From: Bacteroidales bacterium UBA6428
GTDB lineage: Bacteria; Bacteroidota; Bacteroidia; Bacteroidales; UBA932
Assembly (NCBI GenBank): GCA_002437305.1
Contig: DJOW01000049.1
Location: 1 to 64,000, forward strand
Direction of reading: 5' to 3'
DNA: 64,000 nt
The notes under the pieces were generated by a model that had not been told where the DNA came from, ran no database searches, and saw only the letters and a program-made list of their open reading frames with translations. The stretch's first letter is position 1; the number at the start of each line of letters is the position of its first letter. A program made the translations under genes and the position numbers. Positions 14,527 through 23,991 of the stretch are shown here, one piece after another.

Positions 14527-17442
14527 ATGAATATGAAAAGACGACTCATTCTGGCGGCAGCGGCCGTCATCGCGATGTTCCTCTCCGGATCGTGCGCGGA
14601 GTACAAGTACGAAACTGTCAAGGGGGATCCCATGAAGACCAAGATCTACACCCTGGACAACGGGTTGAAGGTCTACATGACCGTCAACAAGGAGACTCCG
14701 CGAGTGCAGACCTACATCGCCGTCAAGGTCGGCAGCAAGAACGACCCTAAGGAGACGACGGGACTCGCCCACTACCTTGAGCACCTGATGTTCAAGGGCA
14801 CGGAAAGCTTCGGAACATCCGACTATGCGGCCGAGAAGCCGAAACTCGACTCAATCAAGGCTCTCTTCGAGGTTTACCGTACCAAGACCGACCCGGAGGA
14901 GCGCAAGACGATCTACCACCAGATCGACTCGATCAGCTACGAGGCGTCCAAAATCGCCATTCCCAATGAATATGACAAATTGATGGCCGTCATCGGAGCC
15001 GAAAACACAAACGCGTTCACCTCCAGCGACATGACAGTCTATCAGGAGGACATCCCGTCCAACGAGATTGACAACTGGGCGAAGATCGAGGCTGACAGGT
15101 TCATGCACCCTGTGATCCGTGGATTCCACACGGAACTGGAGGCGGTCTACGAGGAGAAGAACATGAGCCTCACCGAGGACAACAGCAAGGCCATGGAGGC
15201 TCTTGACTCAGTGCTGTTCCCTCACCATCCTTACGGACTCCAGACAACCCTCGGAACCCAGGAGCACCTGAAGAACCCGTCAATCGTCAACATAGAGAAC
15301 TACAGAGCCAACTTCTACGTACCTAACAACGTGGCCATCTGCGTCTCCGGAGACTTCGACCCGGACACATTCGTCGCCACGATCGAGAAATACTTCGGAG
15401 AGTGGAAACCAAATCCTGACATCAAATTCCTTGAATATGAACCCGAACAGGCCATCACCACTCCAGTCCGGAAGACCGTCTACGGACTCGACGCCGAGTT
15501 CGTGATGATGGGATGGAGGGTGCCTGGATCCAATGACTTCAAAAGAAGCGAGGTCGGAGACATAGTAGGTGACATCCTCTACAACGGGCAGGCAGGCCTT
15601 GGAGACCTGAATCTCATCCAGGCGCAAAAAGTCAACGGATTCTATGGGTTCAACTACACCCGTCCGGACTACGGAGAGTTCCTTCTCGTAGGCTATCCTC
15701 GTGAGGGACAGACCCTTGAGCAGGTGCGCGACCTGATGCTTGAGCAGGTGGCCAAGCTCCGCGGCGGAGACTTCGATGAGAGCCTCATCCAGTCAACACT
15801 GAACAACTACAAGCTCTCCAACATGCGCAAGCTTGAAAGCAACGAGGACAGGGCGATGAGCTTTGTGGAGTCGTTCATCAACGGACACGACTGGAAAGAC
15901 GATGCACTCCAGATGCAGAGGCTTGAGAAAATCACCAAGCAGCAGGTCGTGGATTGGGCTAACGAGCACCTCGGAGCAAACAGCTATGTAGCTGTCTACA
16001 AGCGCATCGGTGAAGATAAGAACATCGAGAAGATCGCGGCCCCGGCCATCACTCCGATAGAGACCAACCGCGACAAGCAGAGCGCGTTCCTGACCGAGAT
16101 CCAGAACGCCCCGGTCACCCCTATAGAACCTGTGTTCGTGGACTTCTCCAAGGACATGTCAAAGGGCAGTGTGGCAGAGGGAATCGAGCTTCTCTACAAG
16201 AAGAACGAGATCAATGACATCACGACCTTGACCAACGTGTTTGACCGCGGAACCCAGAGCGATCCGCGCCTCAGCCTGGCCTTCGACTACCTGGGCTACC
16301 TCGGGACTCCGACCAGATCAGCCGAGCGGATCAAGAAAGAGCTGTACGGGCTCGCCTGCTCGCAGAGACTTTCCTGCGGCTCCACTCAGTCCTACATCGG
16401 TGTCAGCGGACTTGACGAGAATGTCGGCAAGGCTATGGACATCGTGGAGGATCTGATCTTCAACGCGCAGCCTGACACAGTGATTCTCGCTGAACTGAAA
16501 TCCGACATATTCAAGACCCGCTCCGACAGCAAACTGAACCAAAGCGCCTGCTTCGGAGCGCTCAGAAGGTACATCTTCTACGGCCCGGATTTCATCAGGA
16601 AGGCCACTCTCACCAACGAGCAGGTGGCTGCCCTTACCTCCGAAGAACTTCTTCAGGCCATCAGGGACCTCTACGGAAAGAAGCATGACGTTCTTTACTA
16701 CGGTCCGTCCGATGAGTCCGCCGCAAAGAAAATGATAGCGGAGCATCATAAGATCAGCGAAAACCCTGAACCTCTTGTCAAGGCCTATCCTAAGGCAAGA
16801 CAGGTTGCCTCCAGCGAGGTGTTCATCGCCCCGTACGATGCCAATCAGTTCTACTACCTGCAATATTCTGACAGAGGAGAAAAATTCAACGCCGCCAACG
16901 ATCCGGAAGTCAGGATGTACAACACATACTTCGGCAGCGGCATGGGTGCCATCGTCTTCCAGGAGATGAGAGAGGCGCGTGGCCTTGCATATTCAGCATC
17001 GGCTTTCCTCACCGACCTCGGCTACAAAGACTGCGACTACCTCTTCTACGCATTCATCGCCTCCCAGAATGACAAGGCCAAGGATGCCGTCGAGGCGTTC
17101 GACAACATCATCAACGAGATGCCTGAATCAGAGAAAGCATTCGAGGTGGCCAAGACTTCCCTCCTGACCGGCATCCGCACAAGCAGGACAACCGGCATCG
17201 ATGTTCTTTACGAATATCTTGACCTCCAGGACTATGGGCTTACGGAAGACCGGAACAAGGCTGTGTTCGAAAAAGTTCAGGGCATGACCCTGGCCGATGT
17301 CAAGGCATTCCAGGAGAAATGGATCAGGAACCGCAGGTACGTCTACGGATTCCTCGGCAGGAAGGATGGCCTGGACATGGACTTCGTCGGATCGCTCGGC
17401 CCTGTCACCGATCTGTCCCTTGAGGACATCTTCGGCTACTAA
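14527..17442 (+). CDS. M16 family zinc metallopeptidase lipoprotein
   Basis: 971 residues from the ATG at 14527, chosen because a lipoprotein signal follows (MNMKRRLILAAAAVIAMFLS with lipobox SGSC, Cys23); the frame runs 34 codons further upstream without one. The inverted zinc motif HYLEH is at 82-86, with the further acidic cluster LEAVYEEKN near 206. The chain has the four-domain layout of pitrilysin-like peptidases; the second half (from about 530) is the inactive homologous half carrying the R/Y pair region (GSGMGAIVFQEMREARGLAYSASA). About 40 extra residues (KLDSIKALFEVYRTKTDPEE..) follow the zinc motif. It probably degrades peptides at the periplasmic side or cell surface. Downstream miaA is 44 bp away and may be co-transcribed. 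Confidence 0.9.
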   Translation: MNMKRRLILAAAAVIAMFLSGSCAEYKYETVKGDPMKTKIYTLDNGLKVYMTVNKETPRVQTYIAVKVGSKNDPKETTGLAHYLEHLMFKGTESFGTSDYAAEKPKLDSIKALFEVYRTKTDPEERKTIYHQIDSISYEASKIAIPNEYDKLMAVIGAENTNAFTSSDMTVYQEDIPSNEIDNWAKIEADRFMHPVIRGFHTELEAVYEEKNMSLTEDNSKAMEALDSVLFPHHPYGLQTTLGTQEHLKNPSIVNIENYRANFYVPNNVAICVSGDFDPDTFVATIEKYFGEWKPNPDIKFLEYEPEQAITTPVRKTVYGLDAEFVMMGWRVPGSNDFKRSEVGDIVGDILYNGQAGLGDLNLIQAQKVNGFYGFNYTRPDYGEFLLVGYPREGQTLEQVRDLMLEQVAKLRGGDFDESLIQSTLNNYKLSNMRKLESNEDRAMSFVESFINGHDWKDDALQMQRLEKITKQQVVDWANEHLGANSYVAVYKRIGEDKNIEKIAAPAITPIETNRDKQSAFLTEIQNAPVTPIEPVFVDFSKDMSKGSVAEGIELLYKKNEINDITTLTNVFDRGTQSDPRLSLAFDYLGYLGTPTRSAERIKKELYGLACSQRLSCGSTQSYIGVSGLDENVGKAMDIVEDLIFNAQPDTVILAELKSDIFKTRSDSKLNQSACFGALRRYIFYGPDFIRKATLTNEQVAALTSEELLQAIRDLYGKKHDVLYYGPSDESAAKKMIAEHHKISENPEPLVKAYPKARQVASSEVFIAPYDANQFYYLQYSDRGEKFNAANDPEVRMYNTYFGSGMGAIVFQEMREARGLAYSASAFLTDLGYKDCDYLFYAFIASQNDKAKDAVEAFDNIINEMPESEKAFEVAKTSLLTGIRTSRTTGIDVLYEYLDLQDYGLTEDRNKAVFEKVQGMTLADVKAFQEKWIRNRRYVYGFLGRKDGLDMDFVGSLGPVTDLSLEDIFGY

Positions 17443-17486
17443 CCGACATTAAAAACAGCGATCAGCACCAATTTCATGTCACCAAC

Positions 17487-18452
17487 ATGAGCAGAAACCC
17501 ACAGAACAGGCTTCGGGAGGCGATCCCCATCCCTCCCCCGGCTCCACTGCCTGAACCAGAAGACATTGACTTCGGGAGCATATTCAATGAATATGCCTCC
17601 GGAGCCATTGACTTGATTGTCGTGCTCGGCCCGACAGCCTCCGGAAAGACCCGCTTCGCTGTGGATCTTGCCCGAAGATGCGGCGGGGAGATCCTTTCAG
17701 CCGATTCCCGTCAGGTCTATCGCGGAATGGACATCGGCACCGGAAAGGACTTGAATGAATATGGCGATGTTCCCCACCACCTTATCGACATCGTGCCCGC
17801 CGGGACAAGGTTCGACCTCTACCAGTGGCAGATGGCTTTTGAACAGGCCTACAAAGACATCCGCGAAAGAGGCAAGACACCGATCCTGTGCGGGGGGACA
17901 GGGCTTTACATCCAAGCCGCGACCTGCGGCTACACTCTGCCTCAGGTTCCGCCGGACGAAGAGCTCAGAAAGGAGCTTGAGCAGTACAACACAAGGGCGT
18001 TGATTCAGAGATTGTCCGAATACGGTTCGCTTCCGGGCGAAGGCGTTCTGCAATCCAAGCGAAGGATAATCAGGGCATTGGAGGTCGCCATGTACGAAAG
18101 GGAACATCCTGTGAAAAGAACCGGTTTTATGCCGAAGAACCCTTACTTCATCGGAACTTTGGTCAGCCGGGAGGAAAGGGTCGCCAGGATAGACAGAAGG
18201 CTTGACGAAAGGCTCTCGGGCGGGTTGATCGAGGAAGTCAAAGGCCTTCTTGACAGCGGAATCAGTGCCGAGGACCTTGTCTACTACGGACTTGAGTACA
18301 AGTTCGTCACGCAATACGTTCTTGGGATCCTGACATTCGAGGAGATGCGGACCCTTCTTGCCAATGCCATTCACCAGTTCGCAAAGCGCCAGATGACTTG
18401 GTTCAGGGGAATGGAGAAAGATGGGATAAATATCCACTGGACGAAGGTGTAA
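17487..18452 (+). CDS. miaA: tRNA dimethylallyltransferase
   Basis: Adds a dimethylallyl group to A37 of tRNAs that read codons starting with U. 321 residues with P-loop GPTASGKT (48-55) and the family signature DSRQVYRGMDIGTGK (about 71-85), where the Asp binds substrate. GGTGLYIQA and QSKRRIIRALE further support it. The N-terminus has about 40 extra residues (Pro-rich PIPPPAPLPEPEDIDF) before the P-loop strand. The C-terminal part (HQFAKRQMTWFRGM) is the tRNA-binding end. Bacteroidales often have two MiaA paralogues; this could be either. Confidence 0.92.
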   Translation: MSRNPQNRLREAIPIPPPAPLPEPEDIDFGSIFNEYASGAIDLIVVLGPTASGKTRFAVDLARRCGGEILSADSRQVYRGMDIGTGKDLNEYGDVPHHLIDIVPAGTRFDLYQWQMAFEQAYKDIRERGKTPILCGGTGLYIQAATCGYTLPQVPPDEELRKELEQYNTRALIQRLSEYGSLPGEGVLQSKRRIIRALEVAMYEREHPVKRTGFMPKNPYFIGTLVSREERVARIDRRLDERLSGGLIEEVKGLLDSGISAEDLVYYGLEYKFVTQYVLGILTFEEMRTLLANAIHQFAKRQMTWFRGMEKDGINIHWTKV

Positions 18453-18547
18453 ATATAGAATTAATTTACGCTTCGTGCGTAAGTCATCATTTCCTTTATA
18501 CTACGTTATATTAAGTCTTTTAACAACCGATTAATATTTAGTACTTT

Positions 18548-19018
18548 ATGCTGAAAGTAGCGATTATTATGGGCTCAACTAGTGACTACGATGTCATGTC
18601 TGGAGCCGAGCAGATTTTGACGGACTTCGGAATCGAGTTCGAGAAAAGGGTGATCAGTGCCCACAGAACCCCAGATCTGATGTTTGAGTACACTAAAGGC
18701 CTCAAAAGCCGTGGATTCGGAGTTGTCATAGCAGGGGCAGGCGGCGCGGCACACCTGGCAGGAGTTGCCGCCGGGCTCACCACTTTGCCCGTCATCGCCG
18801 TGCCGATGCCCACAAAGAATCTTGGCGGACTGGACTCGCTGTTGTCTATGGTTCAGATGCCAACCGGAATCCCGGTCGCCACAGTGGCCATCGGCGGGGC
18901 CAAGAACGCAGCGATCCTTGCGGCAGAGATCCTAGCCCTCCAGGACACCGTGGTCTCTGAAAAACTAGATGGCTACCGCAAGGCTCAGGCTGAAAAAATC
19001 TATAACACCACGATCTAA
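18548..19018 (+). CDS. purE: N5-carboxyaminoimidazole ribonucleotide mutase
   Basis: Converts N5-CAIR to CAIR in de novo purine synthesis. 156 residues, a usual length for class I PurE, with GSTSDYDVM (9-17), SAHRTP (39-44) and GAGGAAHLAGV (61-71), which form the nucleotide site and hold the catalytic His. No purK lies beside it here. It ends 22 bp from the convergent LacI-type gene with no clear terminator between them. Confidence 0.96.
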   Translation: MLKVAIIMGSTSDYDVMSGAEQILTDFGIEFEKRVISAHRTPDLMFEYTKGLKSRGFGVVIAGAGGAAHLAGVAAGLTTLPVIAVPMPTKNLGGLDSLLSMVQMPTGIPVATVAIGGAKNAAILAAEILALQDTVVSEKLDGYRKAQAEKIYNTTI

Positions 19019-19040
19019 GCGACCGCGGAGAGATAATTGC

Positions 19041-20093
19041 TTAAAAGGACGCTTCCGTTGACTCGCCGCCGAAACGCCCCCCCAGCACAAGTTTCGCATT
19101 GAGCAGGCACGTTTTTTCCTCGTCCGAGGCATTTCCTTCAATCATCTTATGAAGGAGATTGAAAGATTTCATCGCGATCTCCTTCAGAGGCTGGATTATG
19201 TGAGGGACAACGGGCTTGTTCAGCTCATAGACATCACTCTCGTCAAAGCAGACGAACGAGAAGTCTTTCGGCATGTTCAGCCCCAAGACATTAAGAGCGT
19301 TGAACCCGTACATCGCTATCTTTTTTGTCGGGAGTATAAAAGCCTCCGTGCCTCGCTTTGCCGCGTCACGGAAAACCTTGATCACATCCTTCTTGGCCGC
19401 CTCAGCCTCATATTCAATCTTATGAATACGGATGTCATCCTTCAAGCCGGCCTCCTCCATCGCAAGCGCATAACCGGTCTCCCTGTCCGTCAAGCTGGTG
19501 ACACCGGACTTGTAGGTGATCATCTCGACTTTTCCGAACCCCTGGTGGATCAGGTATTTGGCGGCCATCCTTCCGGCATCCACATTGTCAACAAGAACCC
19601 TACCGAATTCGTTGCCAGGCATATTCCTGTCTATCAAGACAGTAGGAATCCCTATGTTCACCGCACGCCCTAGAGCCGCCTCCGCGCCAAGACACGGCGC
19701 CACGATCAAGCCCTCGACATTATACCCAACAACCGTGTCAACAAGGTGTGCCAATTTCTGTGGGTTTTCCTCAGAACTTGCAAAAATCACAGTGTACCCG
19801 TCCTTGTAGGCGGTGTTCTCGATGTTCCTGCAGATCTCCGCGAAAAATGGATTTGCCAAGTCCGAGATGATCACTGCGATCGAATGGGAACGGCCGCTCC
19901 TGAGTGAGGCTGCCGCATTGTTTCGTCTGTAGCCAAGTCTCTTGGCGACCTGCAGAACCCTGTCGGCAGTGTCTGGATTGACCGGACAGTCAAGTCTGCC
20001 GTCCTTTCCCATTTTTGCATTCATCACGAAAGAAACCAGGGTGACTGACACCCCGGCTTCTCTTGCCACATCCCTAATAGTTATTTTCTTCAT
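19041..20093 (-). CDS. LacI-family transcriptional regulator
   Basis: 350 residues. The N-terminal helix-turn-helix (ITIRDVAREAGVSVTLVSFVMN) is followed by the hinge region (AASLRSGRSHSIAVIISDLANPFFAEICRNIE) and a periplasmic-binding-protein-like sugar domain to the C-terminus. The usual NPLP-like second helix is replaced by an insertion of about 12 residues (AKMGKDGRLDCPVNPD) before DRVLQVAKRLGY. It follows hppA by 28 bp on the same strand and may be co-transcribed with it. No sugar genes are adjacent, so target and effector are unknown. Confidence 0.9.
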   Translation of the reverse strand: MKKITIRDVAREAGVSVTLVSFVMNAKMGKDGRLDCPVNPDTADRVLQVAKRLGYRRNNAAASLRSGRSHSIAVIISDLANPFFAEICRNIENTAYKDGYTVIFASSEENPQKLAHLVDTVVGYNVEGLIVAPCLGAEAALGRAVNIGIPTVLIDRNMPGNEFGRVLVDNVDAGRMAAKYLIHQGFGKVEMITYKSGVTSLTDRETGYALAMEEAGLKDDIRIHKIEYEAEAAKKDVIKVFRDAAKRGTEAFILPTKKIAMYGFNALNVLGLNMPKDFSFVCFDESDVYELNKPVVPHIIQPLKEIAMKSFNLLHKMIEGNASDEEKTCLLNAKLVLGGRFGGESTEASF

Positions 20094-20121
20094 CCTTAAT
20101 TATTGTGATGTTAATTAATCT

Positions 20122-22311
20122 CTATCCATGAATCATGACTATCAATCCAGCCATCACAATTGACACCATACTCATCAATTTGATAAGAATGTTCAATGAC
20201 GGACCTGAAGTGTCTTTGAATGGATCACCAACCGTGTCTCCTACTACAGTGGCGTGGTGGTTCTCGGAGTTCTTGCCTCCAAAATGGCCGTCCTCGATGT
20301 ATTTCTTGGCGTTATCCCAAGCCCCGCCTGAATTCGCCAGGAAAATAGCCAGGATAAAACCTGCACCAAGACCACCTATAAGAAGTCCCATGACGCCTGC
20401 TTCTCCAAGAATGATACCAACAATGACCGGAACCAGGATAGCGGTAAGCGCCGGTGCCACCATCTCATGCTGGGCCGCTCTTGTAGAGATTTCCACACAA
20501 CGCTTATAATCAGGACGTTGTTTCCCTTCAAGGATTCCTTTTATCTCCTTGAACTGGCGACGCACCTCAATGACCATTTTCTGTGCGGCGCGTCCCACAG
20601 CATTCATTGTCATTCCGCAGAACAGGAATGCCATCATCGCACCGACAAACACGCCGGCGAGGACTCGTGGATTCATAAGATTGACCTGATAGTAATTCAC
20701 TATTTCAGGAATCGTGGCCTCGGTCACATTGACGACCTTGTCACCTACCTGAAGGACAGCGGTGCCGACATGCTGAAGACCGATTTTTATCTCCTCGATG
20801 TAGGACGCGAGGAGAGCAAGAGCGGTCAGAGCGGCCGAGCCGATAGCAAAACCCTTACCGGTTGCCGCAGTGGTGTTGCCAAGCGCGTCAAGAGTGTCTG
20901 TGCGATGACGCACCTCCGGATCCAGCTCGCTCATCTGGGCATTTCCGCCGGCATTGTCAGCTATCGGACCATAGGCATCCGTGGCGAGGGTTATGCCCAA
21001 AGTGGAGAGCATTCCCACAGCGGCGATGCTGATTCCATAGAGGCCGTTGCTGATAAACGCAGGGTCAAACGAGAATCCTGTCGCACAAAGATAAGAGACA
21101 AGAATGGCTGCCACGATGGTCACAACCGGTATGCAGGTAGAGATCATTCCTAGTCCAATCCCATTGATTATGACAGTTGCCGGCCCGGTCTGTGAGCTTT
21201 CCGCCAGATCCTGTGTAGGCTTGTAGGAATGCGAGGTGTAATATTCAGTAGCCTTGCCGATGATGACTCCCGCGAGCAGTCCCGAGATCACCGAAAGGCT
21301 GAGCTGCCACCAATTGCCAAAGCCAAGGAAATAGAACACGAGGAATGTCAGCACCGCTATGAGGCAGGCACTGAGATTGGTCCCGACACTAAGGGATTTA
21401 AGGAGGTCCTGAAGTCCGGCGCCCTCCTTGGTCCTGACCGCGTATATTCCAATTATCGAAAGAACAACACCGATGGCCGCGATCATCATCGGAGCGATGA
21501 TCGCTCTCATCTGGGCGTCCACGTCACCAAAGAACGCGGAGGCGCCAAGAGCCATCGTCGCAAGGACAGACCCGCAGTAGGACTCGTAGAGATCCGCCCC
21601 CATACCCGCGACATCGCCCACATTGTCTCCTACATTGTCAGCGATTGTCGCTGGATTTCTTGGATCATCCTCCGGGATGTCCTGCTCGACCTTTCCTACG
21701 ATGTCCGCGCCAACATCCGCCGCCTTGGTGTAGATTCCGCCTCCGACTCTGGCGAAAAGAGCCTGGGTGGACGCTCCCATGCCGAAAGTAAGCATTGTGG
21801 TCGTGATGACGACAAGAGTCTGAGATTCGCTGGCCTCATGGACAAAAGCGTTGAGGATCACCCACCAGACTGAAATGTCAAGAAGACCAAGGCCGACAAC
21901 CGTAAGGCCCATCACAGCACCCGAGCGGAAAGCCAACTTAAGGCCAGAGTTGAGAGACTTGCTGACCGCGTTGGCGGTCCTTGCCGACGCATATGTCGCG
22001 GTCCTCATGCCGATGTAGCCGGCAAGAGCGGAAAAGAAACCACCTGTGAGGAATGCAAACGGAACCCATCTGTTTTGAACTCCGAAACCAAAGGCCAGAA
22101 CACTGAACATTACAGCCAAGACAATAAAAACGACGCCGACAACCTTGTACTGTTGCTTAAGATACGCCATCGCGCCTTCGCGAACATACTGAGCGATTTC
22201 CCTCATTGTTGGCGTGCCTTCATTTTCATTCTTCATCTGACGGTAAAAGAACCATGCGAAGAACAGGGCTATCACTGAAGCCACTGGAACGAAATAAAAC
22301 AGATAATTCAT
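20122..22311 (-). CDS. hppA: Membrane-bound ion-translocating pyrophosphatase
   Basis: Splits diphosphate and pumps H+ or Na+ across the inner membrane. 729 residues with many membrane helices. The substrate site is clear: DVGADIVGKVEQDIPEDD (199-216) and DNVGDNVGD (225-233), plus a third acidic site near DAYGPIADNAGG (445-456). GNTTAATGKG (478-487) has Ala at the position that is Lys in K+-independent enzymes, so this is of the K+-dependent class. Many such enzymes in Bacteroidota pump Na+ or both ions; which one applies here is inferred, not shown. It has its own promoter. Confidence 0.94.
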   Translation of the reverse strand: MNYLFYFVPVASVIALFFAWFFYRQMKNENEGTPTMREIAQYVREGAMAYLKQQYKVVGVVFIVLAVMFSVLAFGFGVQNRWVPFAFLTGGFFSALAGYIGMRTATYASARTANAVSKSLNSGLKLAFRSGAVMGLTVVGLGLLDISVWWVILNAFVHEASESQTLVVITTTMLTFGMGASTQALFARVGGGIYTKAADVGADIVGKVEQDIPEDDPRNPATIADNVGDNVGDVAGMGADLYESYCGSVLATMALGASAFFGDVDAQMRAIIAPMMIAAIGVVLSIIGIYAVRTKEGAGLQDLLKSLSVGTNLSACLIAVLTFLVFYFLGFGNWWQLSLSVISGLLAGVIIGKATEYYTSHSYKPTQDLAESSQTGPATVIINGIGLGMISTCIPVVTIVAAILVSYLCATGFSFDPAFISNGLYGISIAAVGMLSTLGITLATDAYGPIADNAGGNAQMSELDPEVRHRTDTLDALGNTTAATGKGFAIGSAALTALALLASYIEEIKIGLQHVGTAVLQVGDKVVNVTEATIPEIVNYYQVNLMNPRVLAGVFVGAMMAFLFCGMTMNAVGRAAQKMVIEVRRQFKEIKGILEGKQRPDYKRCVEISTRAAQHEMVAPALTAILVPVIVGIILGEAGVMGLLIGGLGAGFILAIFLANSGGAWDNAKKYIEDGHFGGKNSENHHATVVGDTVGDPFKDTSGPSLNILIKLMSMVSIVMAGLIVMIHG

Positions 22312-22380
22312 AAATTGATTATATATAACGATTTAGTCAAAACTATCTAAAAAAAAGGCCTTAAAACCTCTTTCACAGCG

Positions 22381-22409
22381 CAAATATAAGAAAAAAGTAT
22401 GTTATTCAA
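22381..22409 (-). promoter_or_regulatory. hppA promoter
   Basis: On the minus strand, TTG (22407-22409) and TATATTTG (22381-22388) are 18 bp apart. The predicted start is about 62 nt before the ATG at 22311. Confidence 0.55.
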
Positions 22410-22431
22410 CCATAAATAATGACAAATTGAT

Positions 22432-22466
22432 TTAAAAAATGGCGGCCCGGAAAGGTCGCCATTCTT
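22432..22466 (-). terminator. Terminator of the spc-alpha ribosomal operon
   Basis: ATGGCG-GCC (22439-22447) pairs with GGT-CGCCAT (22454-22462) around CGGAAA. On the minus strand it is followed by a TTTTTT run. It lies 22 bp past the rplQ stop. Confidence 0.85.
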
Positions 22467-22483
22467 TTATCGCCGTCAAGACT

Positions 22484-22957
22484 TTATTCAGCCTTCGGAG
22501 CCTCCGCAGGAGTTTCTTCAACCGCCGGGGCATCCGCTTTCTTGGAGCGGCTGCGGCGTGTTGACTTCTTTTCCTCCTTTACGGCGGCAAGCGCGGCCTC
22601 ATTGAAGTCCACCAGTTCGATGAGCGCCATGTCGGCGCCGTCACCCTGGCGGTAGCCTAAGTGGAGCACACGGGTGTAGCCACCTGGACGATCAGCTATC
22701 TTGGCTGAGATCACTCCGAAGAGCTCCTTTATGGCCTCTTTATTCTTAAGATAGCTGAAAACGGTTCTGCGGGAATGAGTTGTGTCTTCCTTTGACTTGG
22801 TGATGAGAGGTTCCACGTATGATTTCAAAGCCTTGGCCTTGGCCACGGTCGTAGTGATCCTCTTATGCATGATCAAAGAAGTCGCCAAGTTGGCCAACAG
22901 AGCCTTACGGTGGGCCGACTTGCGGCCAAGATGATTGATTGCTTTATTGTGCCTCAT
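22484..22957 (-). CDS. rplQ: 50S ribosomal protein L17
   Basis: 157 residues: an L17 core (MRHNKAINHLGRKSAHRKALLANL.., ..GGYTRVLHLGYRQGDGADMALIEL) of about 125 residues and a charged, Ala/Pro/Glu-rich tail (KKSTRRSRSKKADAPAVEETP). It is the last gene of the cluster, 2 bp after rpoA and before the terminator hairpin, the usual position. Confidence 0.97.
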   Translation of the reverse strand: MRHNKAINHLGRKSAHRKALLANLATSLIMHKRITTTVAKAKALKSYVEPLITKSKEDTTHSRRTVFSYLKNKEAIKELFGVISAKIADRPGGYTRVLHLGYRQGDGADMALIELVDFNEAALAAVKEEKKSTRRSRSKKADAPAVEETPAEAPKAE

Positions 22958-22959
22958 TT

Positions 22960-23967
22960 CTATGCGTTCTTTTTCTTGGGTTCAATATTATATTTTCTTA
23001 CATCCATCCCGAACTGTAGCTTCATCTTCTCAACAAGCTGATCAATCTCATTAAGAGACTTCTTACCGAAATTCCTGAACTTCATCAGCTCATTCCTTGA
23101 GTAGGAGACCAGATCAGCGAACGTGTCGATGTCAGCGGCCTTCAGACAATTGTAGGCTCTCACTGAAAGGCCCATGTCCGAAAGTTTGGTGAGAAGAAGA
23201 TGCCTCATCCTGAGACTTTCCTCATCAAGTTCCTTGGAATCGGACTCAACAGCGTTCTCGATTGAGATCTTTTTGTCGTCCGTGAAAAGCTTGAAGTGAT
23301 AGATCAGGATACTGGCCGCCTCCTGAAGCGCCGTGTTCGGAGAAATAGAGCCATCTGTGATTATTTCTAGATTGAGCTTCTCGTAGTCTGTTTTCTGCTC
23401 GACACGCCAGTTCTCAACTGTCCAATTGACTTTTCTGATGGGAGTGTAAACCGCATCGACAAGTATGGTACCTATCGGAGTGTTTTCCTCTCTCATCTCC
23501 TCTGCCGGAACAAAGCCGCGCCCCTTGGTGATGGTCAGAGAGATCTCCAGCGTGACGGACGGTTCGAGTGAGCAGATGTGCTGCTCAGGATTCAACACCT
23601 TGAAAGAAGACAATCCTTTAGAAATATCCTCCGCGGTAAACTCATTCTTACCGCTAATAACGATGTTTGCCACCTCAGAGTCAACAGTATCAACCATCCT
23701 CTTGAATCTCACTTGCTTGAGATTAAGAATGATGTCCTGCATTCCCTCGATCACACCAGGAATCGTCGCGAACTCCTGGTCCACGCCGGAGATCTTGATC
23801 TGACTGATAGCAAAACCTTCCAGAGAGGCGAGAAGTATGCGTCGGAGAGCGTTACCGATAGTCTGGCCGTATCCAGGCTCGAGCGGCCTGAACTCAAAGC
23901 GGCCGACAGTATCGGTGCCTTCGAGCATTATCACCTTGTCCGGTTTCTGAAATGCCAAGATTGCCAT
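22960..23967 (-). CDS. rpoA: RNA polymerase alpha subunit
   Basis: 335 residues. The N-terminal assembly domain (FEFRPLEPGYGQTIGNALRRILLASLEG) spans about 1-230. The C-terminal domain (DMGLSVRAYNCLKAADIDTFADLV..FRNFGKKSLNEI) is the part that touches UP elements and activators. A Lys-rich tail closes it. It sits between rpsD (24 bp) and rplQ (2 bp), as in most bacteria. Confidence 0.98.
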   Translation of the reverse strand: MAILAFQKPDKVIMLEGTDTVGRFEFRPLEPGYGQTIGNALRRILLASLEGFAISQIKISGVDQEFATIPGVIEGMQDIILNLKQVRFKRMVDTVDSEVANIVISGKNEFTAEDISKGLSSFKVLNPEQHICSLEPSVTLEISLTITKGRGFVPAEEMREENTPIGTILVDAVYTPIRKVNWTVENWRVEQKTDYEKLNLEIITDGSISPNTALQEAASILIYHFKLFTDDKKISIENAVESDSKELDEESLRMRHLLLTKLSDMGLSVRAYNCLKAADIDTFADLVSYSRNELMKFRNFGKKSLNEIDQLVEKMKLQFGMDVRKYNIEPKKKNA

Positions 23968-23991
23968 AATATTTCTTTTTAGGTGTTAATA

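Noticed and set aside
20467..21873. Long plus-strand frames opposite hppA (228 and 214 residues)
   Set aside because: Antisense shadows of a well-conserved membrane pyrophosphatase, with no domain of their own.
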